A stretch of DNA of 64,000 nucleotides from Lachnospiraceae bacterium (GTDB lineage: Bacteria; Bacillota; Clostridia; Lachnospirales; Lachnospiraceae), in contig SVFM01000004.1 of NCBI GenBank assembly GCA_015056865.1, forward strand, positions 1 through 64,000, in the 5' to 3' direction. Each line of letters opens with the position of its first letter. The stretch's first letter is position 1. Below are positions 1 through 7,583 of this stretch, piece after piece. A program made the position numbers and the translations under genes. The notes beneath the pieces are model-generated. The model was given only the letters and a program-made list of their open reading frames with translations, had not been told where the DNA came from and ran no database searches.

Positions 1-105
1 GAGGTAGATGAGTACATGCACTGGTACTGCAAGGACCGTATTAAATCAACACTCGGAGGGCTTAGCCCTCTAGATTATAGAAGGAGCATAGGTGTGGCTG
101 TCTAA
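1..105 (+). CDS. IS3-family transposase OrfB, C-terminal fragment
   Basis: Frame 1 is open from the first base to a TAA at 103-105. It reads as the usual C-terminus of an IS3-group (rve integrase core) transposase: a Y-x-H-W-Y segment, a basic KDRIK stretch, then LGGLSPLDYR close to the stop. The DDE catalytic residues would lie upstream, outside the window. In the family this protein cuts and joins the IS ends. Only 34 codons are visible. Confidence 0.75.
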   Translation, partial: EVDEYMHWYCKDRIKSTLGGLSPLDYRRSIGVAV

Positions 106-118
106 AAAAATGTCCGCA
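1..118 (+). mobile_element. Right end of an IS3-family insertion sequence
   Basis: The window opens inside an IS3-type transposase and the element appears to end just after its stop codon, around the A-rich stretch followed by TGTCCGCAC near 104-118. The exact terminal inverted repeat cannot be fixed because the left end lies outside the window. The next reading frame begins without a credible start, so the IS probably inserted into the HD-domain gene that follows. Confidence 0.6.
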
Positions 119-1081
119 CGCCCTTTTTATGTGCTATTTGTTGCATGTTATCTTCATGATATTTCTATGGTGAGAATTGCATCGGAGAATGACTTTTTGC
201 TTGATAAAGGCGATTCGGAAAAAATAACTACAGAGTTAGATGTAAAATGGAGTGCTTCAAGAACTACAAGTGATACGAAAAAAGCAATTGTTGAGACATA
301 TAAAGCTGTAGATAACTTTTTTGAACAGAAAATAAGATCAAAACATGCCAAAGATAGTGCTGAAGAAATTAGAAAGAGGAAAGAGTTAGATTTTCTGGAT
401 GCAAGCGTGAGGGAATGCGTTGCTGAAATAGCAGAAAGCCATATGATGGATACAAAAGATATATATTTTGTAAAAGGTGACGCGAAGAGTAGACTGATCA
501 GTTATAAGTTTGACAAAATATTGCTTCGTTTTGCAGATTTGTTAGATATGAGTGAGCATAGGGTTTCAAAGCCAATATTAAATCACAATATTGACAATAT
601 GTCGCTGGTATCTGCATTTCATTGGGTATCTCATTTGTTAACGGAGGGATATACATTGCTATCGGAATATGATATTGCTCCAAGTTCTACGCGGTCGAGT
701 AATTTGTCTCCAGGTAGTATTACTGAAACCGTAACATTGTCGATTTTTGTTAATTTATCTCAGTTTTCAAAAATGGATTCAAAAAAGTGTGACTGTGGAA
801 AACTTAGTGAGGAAACATTAAGTAGTGAAGGGTTTATAATAGAATTATTGGGCGATAGAGAGGTGTGTAATTCTGATAAATGTAATTTCTTGTGCAGATG
901 GTTTAATGATAAGAATTACTATTTGGTAAAAGAAATGCAGGCATTAGAAGCATATCTTGATAGAATACCGGTAAAAGAGAGGTTCTATAATACCAAGATT
1001 GTTATAAAGGTTATCGTTAAGAATCCGACGCATATTTCAGATGAGCAATTTGATGTTTTGAAAAGAAAGATATCTGGATGA
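119..1081 (+). pseudogene. HD-domain protein, 5' end removed by the IS
   Basis: The frame is open from inside the IS end to 1081 (about 320 codons). It lacks a plausible start: no ribosome binding site precedes the first ATG (110), which is in IS-derived sequence. Right after the junction comes an LHD motif (ACYLHDIS), followed by IAESH and ADLLDMSEHR. This is the H..HD..H..D order of HD-superfamily phosphohydrolases and resembles the HD-CE type found in bacterial signalling or conflict systems. The C-terminal part has a Cys cluster (CDCGK, later CNSDKC). The normal N-terminus, with the first metal-binding His, is missing, so the remnant is probably inactive. Low GC matches the element to its right. 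The HD assignment is reasonable; the HD-CE subtype is an inference. Confidence 0.55.
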
Positions 1082-1112
1082 AGTAATGAGAATTAGGGAT
1101 ATGACTTTCATA

Positions 1113-1139
1113 AACTTCTGGTCACGATGACCAAAAGTT
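1113..1139. repeat. 27-bp palindrome, copy 1
   Basis: Near-perfect inverted repeat with half-site AACTTCTGGTCA, a 3-bp centre and the mirrored arm TGACCAAAAGTT (one C/A mismatch). It is the first of three related palindromes between the HD remnant and the replication genes. Confidence 0.8.
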
Positions 1140-1171
1140 CCTTACAACAGAATAAGTAAACATTACGCACA

Positions 1172-1213
1172 TACCAGTGAAATTACAGTTTTGTAGCTTC
1201 ACTGGTATTTTTT
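1172..1213 (+). terminator. Rho-independent terminator after the HD remnant
   Basis: A 10-bp stem (TACCAGTGAA / TTCACTGGTA) with a ~16-nt loop is followed directly by TTTTTT. It lies 90 bp past the stop codon of the HD-domain remnant and would end its transcript. Confidence 0.75.
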
Positions 1214-1216
1214 ATG

Positions 1217-1243
1217 CACTTTTGGTCACGATGACCAAAAGTG
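1217..1243. repeat. 27-bp palindrome, copy 2
   Basis: Perfect palindrome with half-site CACTTTTGGTCA, centre CGA, then the mirrored arm. Same family as the copies at 1113 and 1262. It sits right after the terminator, so it is more likely a protein-binding site than a transcript structure. Confidence 0.85.
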
Positions 1244-1261
1244 GAAGCAGACATTTCAGGA

Positions 1262-1288
1262 CACTTCTGGTCATCGTGACCAGAAGTG
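1262..1288. repeat. 27-bp palindrome, copy 3
   Basis: Perfect palindrome with half-site CACTTCTGGTCA and centre TCG. The T/C change in the left arm is matched by an A/G change in the right arm relative to copy 2, so symmetry is kept. Spacing to copy 2 is 45 bp. Confidence 0.85.
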
Positions 1289-1309
1289 ACTAAGGACCAA
1301 GATTCGGGT

Positions 1310-1460
1310 TTTAGGGGTTACCCTAAAGTGAACAGCCTGGCTGGTCAGTGGTGTTGTCGCCTAAGATTCGTGCAACGTTAGGCGTATCCTGTTACTTTCG
1401 CCAAATAGTGGCGTTGCCTATTTTGGCGTCGGAAGGCACTGGTTTTCAGACGTAAGTCTG
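1310..1460. other. Array of small hairpins, candidate origin region
   Basis: Four separate inverted repeats are packed here: TTTAGGG/CCCTAAA with a 4-nt loop (1310-1327), CGCCTAA/TTAGGCG (1359-1384), CGCCAAATAG/CTATTTTGGCG (1399-1428) and CAGAC/GTCTG (1447-1460). No frame is convincingly coding. It is GC-richer than the surrounding element. Together with the neighbouring palindromes and direct repeats this suggests an origin of transfer or replication. This is a guess from layout; no relaxase gene is visible. Confidence 0.4.
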
Positions 1461-1538
1461 GAGGTCGGTGTCTTTTGTTATGCCTTACATGTACGGTAAT
1501 CAGTCTCTGTAGTCAATTCATGAAAAAAATTGTTTCAG

Positions 1539-1735
1539 TTTTTTGCCATCAGCAATTTTTGACTCCATGTATATAGTGAAAAGAAAATTTTTGAGAAAAT
1601 ATGCCACATTTTTTGCAATCAGCTTTTTTTGACTCCAAGTACATAGTGAAAACAAAAAGTTTTTAAAAAAGTTTGCCACATTTTTTGCAATCAGCTTTTT
1701 CTGACCCTAAGTACTTAGTGTAAGAAAAATATTTA
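1539..1735 (+). repeat. Three ~70-bp direct repeats upstream of replication genes
   Basis: Units start at 1539, 1609 and 1681 (periods 70 and 72 bp). Each begins TTTTTTGC(A/C)ATCAGC, continues with T-rich sequence and TGAC, and ends in GTA(C/T)(A/T)TAGTG. The spacers between cores are A-rich. They sit 50 bp before a three-gene cluster that includes a RepA_N-type initiator, so they could be iterons or tandem regulatory sites. With the palindromes and hairpins they fill the 701-bp gene-free stretch 1082-1782. Confidence 0.75.
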
Positions 1736-1782
1736 AGCAGGAAAAATGTGAGATTTACAAGACGCAGAGAGGAGATAAGAGG

Positions 1783-2481
1783 ATGCAGTCAAAGGAAGTA
1801 ATGAAAAAGTTAGCGGATAACTATGAAACATTAGTATTTGTTAGTAAACGTTATCCCAGTTCGATGTCGCGATTGAAAAATTTGTTAATGTCAGAAGGTG
1901 TATCAGAAACTTCTGCCCGTAGAAAAATTGTGGATTTGGAGACGGAGGCAGGATGTCTGGTGTTGGAAAGAGGTGGAAGTCTGAAACTGAATCAGGAATT
2001 GATTTCGCAAATGTTCTTACAAATACAGACGGAGCTCAATCTCCCGAATCGTTTGGCAGAGGAACAAGAGAAACAGTTAGCTGTGTGGAAACGTAAGGTG
2101 GAAGTGTTGGAACGGCAAAAGACGGATGAAATCAAGACGCTAAAATCAGAGATCGAAAGCTATAAGCGTATGGTGGAAAGACAGAAGAAAGATTTTGAAG
2201 TAGAGAAAGAACGCTATGAACGGAGTCATAGAATAGACTGGCAATTTTACACGGAAGCTTCCGGAAAACTTAAAGCAGCAGAAGAGAAAATTGCTGATAT
2301 GAAGAAGGGCGTATGGTCATATCTCAAGGTTTGCAGAAAAGACCGAAGAGATGAACGTTTGAAAGAAAAGCGTCTTAAGAGAGAAAGAAAAGAGCGTCAG
2401 AAAAGTTATGAAGAAGCCGAGAAAAGGCAAGCAAAAATAATAAAGGAAATGAGAAAATCCCGTTGTAGAAGAGGAGTATAA
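1783..2481 (+). CDS. Hypothetical coiled-coil protein of the integrative element
   Basis: A 232-aa protein starting at an ATG preceded by GAGAGGAGATAAGAGG. The N-terminal ~80 residues look like a small helix-turn-helix-type fold (short helices, a SETSARRKIVDLE stretch). Residues ~85-230 are almost entirely charged heptad-like sequence rich in K, E and R, so a long coiled coil is expected, with a very basic C-terminus. No membrane segment or signal is visible. It is followed 2 bp later by the RepA_N-like gene, so they are co-transcribed. I do not recognise the family. A DNA-binding accessory role in replication or segregation would fit the position but is inference. Confidence 0.6.
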   Translation: MQSKEVMKKLADNYETLVFVSKRYPSSMSRLKNLLMSEGVSETSARRKIVDLETEAGCLVLERGGSLKLNQELISQMFLQIQTELNLPNRLAEEQEKQLAVWKRKVEVLERQKTDEIKTLKSEIESYKRMVERQKKDFEVEKERYERSHRIDWQFYTEASGKLKAAEEKIADMKKGVWSYLKVCRKDRRDERLKEKRLKRERKERQKSYEEAEKRQAKIIKEMRKSRCRRGV

Positions 2482-2483
2482 GG

Positions 2484-2966
2484 ATGAGCAAATACATGTA
2501 TGAACATACGAAGATGCCGCCATATTTGCCAATGCCGCGGTTTCTGTTGAATTGTCCAATCAGTAATACAGCGAAGATGCTGTATATCCGGTTGTTAGGT
2601 AAAGCGCAGCTGTCACAAAAGAACCATTGGGTGGACGGACAGGGAAGAGTGTACTTTATCTATCCCATCCATCAGATGGCTGCAGATATGAATAAAAGCG
2701 CGACGACGGTTAAGGATGCAATGAAGGAATTGGTGAAAGAGCAGTTGTTGGAGAAAATTCCGGAAGGACGAGGACGACCTAATCGGTTATATATTTTATT
2801 TCCGGATGAGGAGCAGAGGCAGAAATCTGCAGTCGGAAATCCGACCGGAGTAGGACGGAAAACTGTCGGTAACTATGGCGGAAATCAGTCCCCTAGTAAA
2901 TATATAAGTAACATTAAAAACAGTCATTTAAGAGATTACGACTATGAAGAGGAGGAAAGTTTTTAA
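2484..2966 (+). CDS. RepA_N-type replication initiator
   Basis: 160 aa. The region PRFLLN...ISNTAKMLYIRLL, then FIYPIHQMAADMNKS and a recognition-helix-like TTVKDAMKELVKEQLLEK, match the winged-helix N-terminal domain of RepA_N replication initiators of Firmicutes plasmids and ICEs. The protein stops soon after this domain (~residue 115 onward is low complexity), whereas plasmid initiators are about 300 aa. It may therefore be the short ICE version that works with the adjacent DnaC-like ATPase. The start ATG is 2 bp after the previous stop, with AGAGGAGTATAAGG upstream. Its likely role is to bind the repeats upstream and open the element's origin during excision or transfer. Confidence 0.75.
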   Translation: MSKYMYEHTKMPPYLPMPRFLLNCPISNTAKMLYIRLLGKAQLSQKNHWVDGQGRVYFIYPIHQMAADMNKSATTVKDAMKELVKEQLLEKIPEGRGRPNRLYILFPDEEQRQKSAVGNPTGVGRKTVGNYGGNQSPSKYISNIKNSHLRDYDYEEEESF

Positions 2967-2968
2967 TT

Positions 2969-3775
2969 ATGGATAAGGATAAATTCTATATTGGAGAAGA
3001 TGGTTTGGAGTATTGTGCGGTATGTCAGGAACCGGTAGAAAAGGAACTTCCTGAGCATGTGCAAGAGGTGTTTCATATGAAGACACATCCAAGGCAGTGT
3101 GCTTGTGTGAGAGTGCAGATGGAAAAGGAAAAGCAGGAGAGAAAGGAACGGGAACATCAGCAGGAAGTTGATAAGAATACCATGATTTGTTTTCCGGAGC
3201 GTGCTATGCGAGAGTGGAATTTTGCCAATGATGATGGCTCTAATCCGCATATGAAATATGCAAAACAGTATGTGGAACATTGGGATGAAGTAAAGAAGAA
3301 AGGTATGGGAATGCTTCTGTGGGGAGATGTAGGAACTGGGAAAAGTTATATGGCAGCTTGTATTGCCAACGCATTACTGGAACAGGAGAAGAGAGTTCTG
3401 ATGACAAACTTTACCACTATCAGCAACGGCGTTTTTGCTGCCGTGGATAAGAATGACTACATAGAAGCTATTTGCGGTTACGACTTACTTATCTTGGATG
3501 ATTTAGGTTCGGAACGTAATTCCGGTTTCGTGGTTGAGAATGTCTTTTCCGTACTGGACAGAAGAGTTTGTTCCGGTAAGCCAATGATTATTACTACGAA
3601 TCTGACAGTAAAGGAAATGAGAGAAACGCAGAATCTTGATTATAAGAGAATCTACGATAGAGTGCTTGGCAGTTGTCAGCCCATCTGTATCAAGGGCGAG
3701 AGTCATCGTAGAGAAAAAGGAAACCAAAATAAAAGAGTATTTGAACAGATTTTTCGTGAAGAAGAATCGGAATAG
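2969..3775 (+). CDS. DnaC-like AAA+ ATPase (helicase loader type)
   Basis: 268 aa. The N-terminus carries a CxxC pair (CAVC, residues 17-20) and a CAC near residue 49, which look like a small zinc-binding module. The AAA+ core shows Walker A (WGDVGTGKS, near residue 117) and Walker B (LLILDDLGSE, near residue 163), followed by a sensor-like TTNLT. This matches the DnaC/IstB-like ATPases that load replicative helicase on plasmids, phages and ICEs. It follows the RepA_N-like gene by 2 bp, so initiator and loader are probably one operon. It could also be described as an IstB-like ATP-binding protein, but no IstA is present. Confidence 0.8.
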   Translation: MDKDKFYIGEDGLEYCAVCQEPVEKELPEHVQEVFHMKTHPRQCACVRVQMEKEKQERKEREHQQEVDKNTMICFPERAMREWNFANDDGSNPHMKYAKQYVEHWDEVKKKGMGMLLWGDVGTGKSYMAACIANALLEQEKRVLMTNFTTISNGVFAAVDKNDYIEAICGYDLLILDDLGSERNSGFVVENVFSVLDRRVCSGKPMIITTNLTVKEMRETQNLDYKRIYDRVLGSCQPICIKGESHRREKGNQNKRVFEQIFREEESE

Positions 3776-3784
3776 GAGGTGTGG

Positions 3785-3991
3785 ATGAATACTACTTACA
3801 ACATTCCCGTATGGGAAAAATATACTTTGAGTATTGAAGAAGCGGCAGCATATTTCCGCATCGGAGAACATAAGCTGCGTAATCTCATCAACGAGAATAA
3901 GAACGCAGATTACCTTCTTTGGAACGGAAATCGTGTTCAAATCAAGCGTGTTAAGTTTGAAAAGTATGTAGATAGCCTGGAAGCTATTTAA
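3785..3991 (+). CDS. xis: Tn916-type excisionase
   Basis: 68 aa from an ATG preceded by AATAGGAGGTGTGG; a GTG six bases upstream overlaps that ribosome binding site and is less likely. The sequence [21 protein letters not shown] is the winged-helix MerR/Xis fold of Tn916 excisionases, ending in VKFEKYVDS. Xis binds near the element ends and directs the integrase toward excision. It is directly upstream of int, as in Tn916-like elements. Confidence 0.85.
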   Translation: MNTTYNIPVWEKYTLSIEEAAAYFRIGEHKLRNLINENKNADYLLWNGNRVQIKRVKFEKYVDSLEAI

Positions 3992-4012
3992 GAGAAAAGG
4001 TAACAGGGCTTT

Positions 4013-4050
4013 TGGTATAAATTATTGCCAAAATTGATGGTATAAATTTT
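4013..4050. promoter_or_regulatory. Integrase arm-type sites between xis and int
   Basis: Two direct copies of TGGTATAAATT (4013-4023 and 4038-4048) lie inside a GGGCTTT/AAAGCCC inverted repeat. The same motif recurs at least four times just after int (5384-5532). In Tn916-type elements the N-terminal domain of Int binds short direct repeats (DR2) placed this way. Confidence 0.6.
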
Positions 4051-4139
4051 GCGGAAAGCCCGAGAAATGTGGAAAAAACAGAAGAGTTATGATATATTAA
4101 CACTAAGCCATGTCATAGCTCTTTGAAAGGAGAACCATT

Positions 4140-5348
4140 ATGAGTGATGCAAAGAGACGTGACAATAAAGGTAGAGTGCTTCATGTAGGTGAGGCACAGA
4201 TGGAAGATGGGCGATACATGTATCGCTACAAAGACCCATACGGCAAGAGAAAGACGGTATACAGTTGGCGATTGACCAGTGGTGACCCTACACCATCCGG
4301 TAAGCGGAAGGAGGTTTCTCTAAGGGAAAAGATTCGAGAGATTGAAAATAATATCAAACGTGGGATGTATACGACGGATATGACGGTGTGTGAGTTGGTA
4401 GAGAAATATCTTACCACCAAAACCGGAGTAGCATACAGTACGCGCCAGGGATATCAATTTGTACAGAATCTTTTAGCGAAGGAAGCATTTGGACAGAGGA
4501 AGATAGTTGAGGTCAAAACATCGGATGCGAAAATTTTTCTGATTCAGTTGCAGGAGAGTGGTAAAGGCTACAGTACAGTATGTACAGTGCGTGGAGTCTT
4601 ACGTCCGGCATTTCAGATGGCGGCAGATGATGACATGATTATTAAAAATCCGTTCCAGTTCGAACTTCATACGGTAGTTGTAAATGACAGTGTGAAGCGT
4701 GATGCGATTACAAAAGAGCAGGAACGTAAATTTTTGGAGTTCATTGAGAAGGACCCGCATTACAGGCAGTTCTATGATGCAATATTCATTCTGTTTAAGA
4801 CCGGGCTTCGTATCAGTGAGTTCTGTGGATTGACTATCAAGGATGTTGATTTCAGAAAGAATGTCTTAAGAGTGAATCATCAGCTTCAAAGAACCAGTAA
4901 GATGGAATATATTTGTGCTCCGCCAAAGACAGAATGCGGAAATCGTAATATTCCGATGAAACCGGAAGTGGTAGAGGCCTTTAAGAGAATTATTAAGAAT
5001 CGTCCAAAACCTAAAGTAGAACCGATTATAAATGGTTACACGGGGTTCCTGTTCTTAGACAAGAACGGTATGCCGAAAGTATCACAGCATTGGCAGAAGT
5101 GTTTCCAGCTTATTTTGCAGAAGTATAACAATACATACAGAGTGCAATTGCCAAAGATAACGCCTCATGTATGCAGGCATACTTGTTGTACGAATTATGC
5201 AAAGAGTGGTATGAACCCGAAAGTGTTGCAGTATATTATGGGACATGCAGACGTGTCTGTAACCCTCGATACATATACGCATATCAAGGAGGAAGATGCC
5301 AAAGAAGAGATGGAAAGACTGGGGCTTTTGAATGTAAAAGAGGCTTAA
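4140..5348 (+). CDS. int: Tyrosine site-specific integrase, Tn916 family
   Basis: 402 aa, start ATG preceded by GAAAGGAGAACC. The N-terminal ~65 residues are an arm-binding domain (RYMYRYKDPYGKRKTVYSWRL) typical of Tn916-type Int. Residues ~80-180 form the SAM-like core-binding domain and ~190-390 the catalytic domain. All catalytic residues are present: R224 (TGLRISE), K263, H343 and R346 (HVCRH), H369 (MGHAD) and Y379 (DTYTH). It catalyses integration and excision of the element and sits next to the right attachment site. Full length and intact, so the element could still be excised if its other end is also intact. Confidence 0.93.
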   Translation: MSDAKRRDNKGRVLHVGEAQMEDGRYMYRYKDPYGKRKTVYSWRLTSGDPTPSGKRKEVSLREKIREIENNIKRGMYTTDMTVCELVEKYLTTKTGVAYSTRQGYQFVQNLLAKEAFGQRKIVEVKTSDAKIFLIQLQESGKGYSTVCTVRGVLRPAFQMAADDDMIIKNPFQFELHTVVVNDSVKRDAITKEQERKFLEFIEKDPHYRQFYDAIFILFKTGLRISEFCGLTIKDVDFRKNVLRVNHQLQRTSKMEYICAPPKTECGNRNIPMKPEVVEAFKRIIKNRPKPKVEPIINGYTGFLFLDKNGMPKVSQHWQKCFQLILQKYNNTYRVQLPKITPHVCRHTCCTNYAKSGMNPKVLQYIMGHADVSVTLDTYTHIKEEDAKEEMERLGLLNVKEA

Positions 5349-5383
5349 AAATAACATCTGCCGATTTTGGATGGCACAATTAT

Positions 5384-5640
5384 TTGGTATAAATTTTTGA
5401 AACCATGTGCCATACATTAAGTTGGTATGTTATAAAAGTCTAAGAAATGCTGTATTTATGGGACTTTCCGAAAATTTATACCAAGAAAAAAACGTGGTAT
5501 AAAAATTTTGAATTTATACCATTTTTATACCACGACCCCGAGAAAACTTGCGTTTTTATGAGAAGAAATGGCAAGTTGATAAAAAAGTAAAAATCCAACA
5601 AACCCAGTAAAATCAATGGTTTGAGATGATTTGAAAGGAA
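5384..5640. other. Right end of the integrative element (arm sites and attR region)
   Basis: The 302-bp gap 5349-5650 holds TTGGTATAAATTTTT (5384-5398), its inverted form (5471-5483) and a palindromic cluster of three further copies (5495-5532). After 5532 the sequence changes character, and CTTGC/GCAAG flanks an AT-rich segment (5548-5576). The crossover point should lie between about 5535 and 5640, just before the phosphatase gene. It cannot be fixed without the left end. Confidence 0.5.
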
Positions 5641-5650
5641 AAGAAATTTT

Positions 5651-6124
5651 ATGCCAAACAAGATAAAAGTGCTCATGGTTTGCCACGGCAACATCTGTCG
5701 CAGTCCCCTGGCACAGAGCGTGATGACTCATCTGGTCAATCAATCAGGCTTGGCCGCCCATTTTTATATCGAATCTGCCGCCACCAGCCGTGAAGAGATT
5801 GGCAGCACCCCACATCATGGCACGGTATCCATACTGCATCAGCATGGGATTCCGCTGATTCCCCACAGGGCAGTGCAGATGACCAGGCAGGACTATGAGA
5901 CCTATGATTATCTGGTTGCTATGGATAGTTGGAATGTCCGCAATATTCTGCGGATTGTTGGCTCGGATCCCCAGGGGAAGGTCAGCAAGCTTTTGGATTA
6001 CACGGACAGGGGCGGAGATATTGCAGATCCCTGGTATACCGGCAATTTTGATGAGACCTATGATGATGTGCTGAAGGGCTGCACGGCTTTTCTGGCATAT
6101 CTGAGAAGAGAGCACATGATTTGA
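5651..6124 (+). CDS. Low-molecular-weight protein tyrosine phosphatase
   Basis: 157 aa. The P-loop C(X)5R motif is at the N-terminus (CHGNICRS, C11 and R17) and the general acid Asp is at DPWY (D126), so all catalytic residues of the LMW-PTP/ArsC-like fold are present. It hydrolyses phosphotyrosine esters in the cytoplasm; in Firmicutes such enzymes often act on tyrosine-kinase-modified proteins. The start ATG follows GAAAGGAAAAGAAATTTT. The integrative element ends immediately upstream, so the native promoter may have been displaced or replaced. Alone in its operon. Confidence 0.9.
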   Translation: MPNKIKVLMVCHGNICRSPLAQSVMTHLVNQSGLAAHFYIESAATSREEIGSTPHHGTVSILHQHGIPLIPHRAVQMTRQDYETYDYLVAMDSWNVRNILRIVGSDPQGKVSKLLDYTDRGGDIADPWYTGNFDETYDDVLKGCTAFLAYLRREHMI

Positions 6125-6182
6125 TCAACTTATGTTGGAAAATGATACTTTGATACAGGTTAGGTAGTAAAGTCCATGTTGG

Positions 6183-6208
6183 CCCACCTGAAAAATCTTA
6201 TCGGTGGG
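6183..6208 (+). terminator. Hairpin after the phosphatase gene
   Basis: CCCACC/GGTGGG stem with a 14-nt A-rich loop, but no good U tract after it. Weak candidate terminator between the phosphatase and the EEP gene. Confidence 0.3.
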
Positions 6209-6246
6209 TTGCATATATAATTAACACATAGCAGGAGGAGAAGAAC

Positions 6247-7098
6247 ATGAGCAAGTTAAGACTGATGAGCCACAATCAGTGGAACTTTGTGGACAATGTC
6301 CCCGCGTGGGAGGAGAAGGGACTGGATTGTTCCGCGAAGGTGCGCATGAAGGGACATGTGCAGGTGTTTTCTGAGCTGCTGCCTGATATTGTGGGCGGCC
6401 AGGAGGTCAATGCCACCATGCAGCTGTATCTGAAACTGTATTGCCAGGAGGCAGGTCTGCCTTATGCACAGGTGTGGGGGAATTATACGCCCCTGATCTA
6501 CCGAACAGACAAGCTGGAGCTTGTGGATATTGACTACATATTGTATCCGGAGAAGGTGGAAGGATTTGAGGGAAGCTTTAATGATGTACAGAGCAAAGCC
6601 TGCAATCTGGGCGTGTTCCGGACCAAGGAGGACGGCAAGGTATTCCTGTTTGCAACCACCCATCTTTGGTGGCGCAATGGCAGTGATCCCTCCAATACTT
6701 ATTATCAGCCGGGCTCCGATGAGGCCCGGGAAGTACAGGTAAAAATGGCCATTGACCTGATTGATCAATACCAGAAAAAGTACGATAACTGCCCTGTGAT
6801 CTTTGTGGGCGATTTTAATACCGGTTACAATTCCTTGGCTATTCAGCATGCGCTGAAGGAACGAGGATTTGATCATGGTCATGATGTGGCAGAGATTACC
6901 CAAGACGGTGTGGGATACAACAGTTGTGGACCGGCTCACCCGGGAGTATGGCAGGATAAGCCCTTTGAAAGAGCCATAGATCATATTTTGGTAAGGGATA
7001 TGCCGGAGGGCAGTGTGAAGCGTTTTGAAAGATATACACCGGACTATTATCTGGTACTGTCAGATCATGCACCGGTTTATGTGGATGTGGAGTTTTAA
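6247..7098 (+). CDS. Endonuclease/exonuclease/phosphatase (EEP) family hydrolase
   Basis: 283 aa, start after GCAGGAGGAGAAGAAC. EEP-fold signature residues appear in order: SHNQWN (Asn) near residue 10, GGQEV (metal Glu) near 54, THLWW near 140, VGDFNTG near 192, ERAIDHIL near 245 and SDHAPVYVD near 275. This is the metal-dependent phosphodiesterase fold shared by DNase I, AP endonucleases and sphingomyelinases. The substrate cannot be told from sequence. There is no signal peptide, so it acts in the cytoplasm. It ends 4 bp into the convergent NusG-II gene. Confidence 0.85.
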   Translation: MSKLRLMSHNQWNFVDNVPAWEEKGLDCSAKVRMKGHVQVFSELLPDIVGGQEVNATMQLYLKLYCQEAGLPYAQVWGNYTPLIYRTDKLELVDIDYILYPEKVEGFEGSFNDVQSKACNLGVFRTKEDGKVFLFATTHLWWRNGSDPSNTYYQPGSDEAREVQVKMAIDLIDQYQKKYDNCPVIFVGDFNTGYNSLAIQHALKERGFDHGHDVAEITQDGVGYNSCGPAHPGVWQDKPFERAIDHILVRDMPEGSVKRFERYTPDYYLVLSDHAPVYVDVEF

Positions 7099-7511
7099 TA
7101 GGTTATCCCGTCTAGGGGGACTCTCTGGCCGGAGAGAGAGGCATCGCTCACAATTCGGATGACCAGCCGGTGGGGAAGGCAGGTGATGGGCAGCAGGGTA
7201 GAATCCCGAAAGCCCATGTGCACGCAGAGCTTGTCCGGGCAGTTGGCCTCCGTGATGCCGATGGCCCCGGGACGCACCTGAACAATGTTGTATTGCCCCT
7301 TTCCGTCGGAGATGTTTAGCTGATATTCTTCGGTGACGTTGGACAGATCGATGGTATGTATCAGGATGCTGTCCTGATACACCAAGGCGGCCAGGGGGCC
7401 GGACTTTTGCATTGCCGGCAAAAAGTGAAGGAGCAGCAGGCTTAAGACAAAAATCATCCCCAGCAGGATGCCGATGATCAGGGCGTTTTTTCTGTAAGAA
7501 TGATTTTCCAT
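7095..7511 (-). CDS. NusG domain II-containing membrane-anchored protein
   Basis: 138 aa. One N-terminal membrane segment (LIIGILLGMIFVLSLLLL) is followed by an extracytoplasmic domain with NISDGKGQYNIVQV, EANCPDKLCVHMG and LPHRLVIRI, the pattern of NusG domain II proteins in Clostridia. These usually sit beside apbE or Rnf genes and are thought to help in membrane redox enzyme assembly; the exact function is unknown. The conserved Cys pair (CPDKLC) is present. It is divergent from apbE with 72 bp between starts, so the pair may share a control region. The start is supported by AAGGGGGGC upstream. Confidence 0.8.
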   Translation of the reverse strand: MENHSYRKNALIIGILLGMIFVLSLLLLHFLPAMQKSGPLAALVYQDSILIHTIDLSNVTEEYQLNISDGKGQYNIVQVRPGAIGITEANCPDKLCVHMGFRDSTLLPITCLPHRLVIRIVSDASLSGQRVPLDGITY

Positions 7512-7583
7512 GGGTGCCCCCCTTTCCGTAGATTGGCCGCCGTTTGACGACCTGGTAACAGTATAGCAAAAGGAATGTGAAAA

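Noticed and set aside
1539..1735. Direct repeats read as a CRISPR array
   Set aside because: Only three imperfect ~70-bp units, no constant repeat with unique spacers of CRISPR size, and no cas genes.
5384..5640. Exact attR core sequence
   Set aside because: Without the left end of the element no direct repeat can be compared, so no core site is claimed.
6256..6984. 242-aa minus-strand frame opposite the EEP gene
   Set aside because: Antisense shadow; the plus-strand protein carries complete catalytic motifs.
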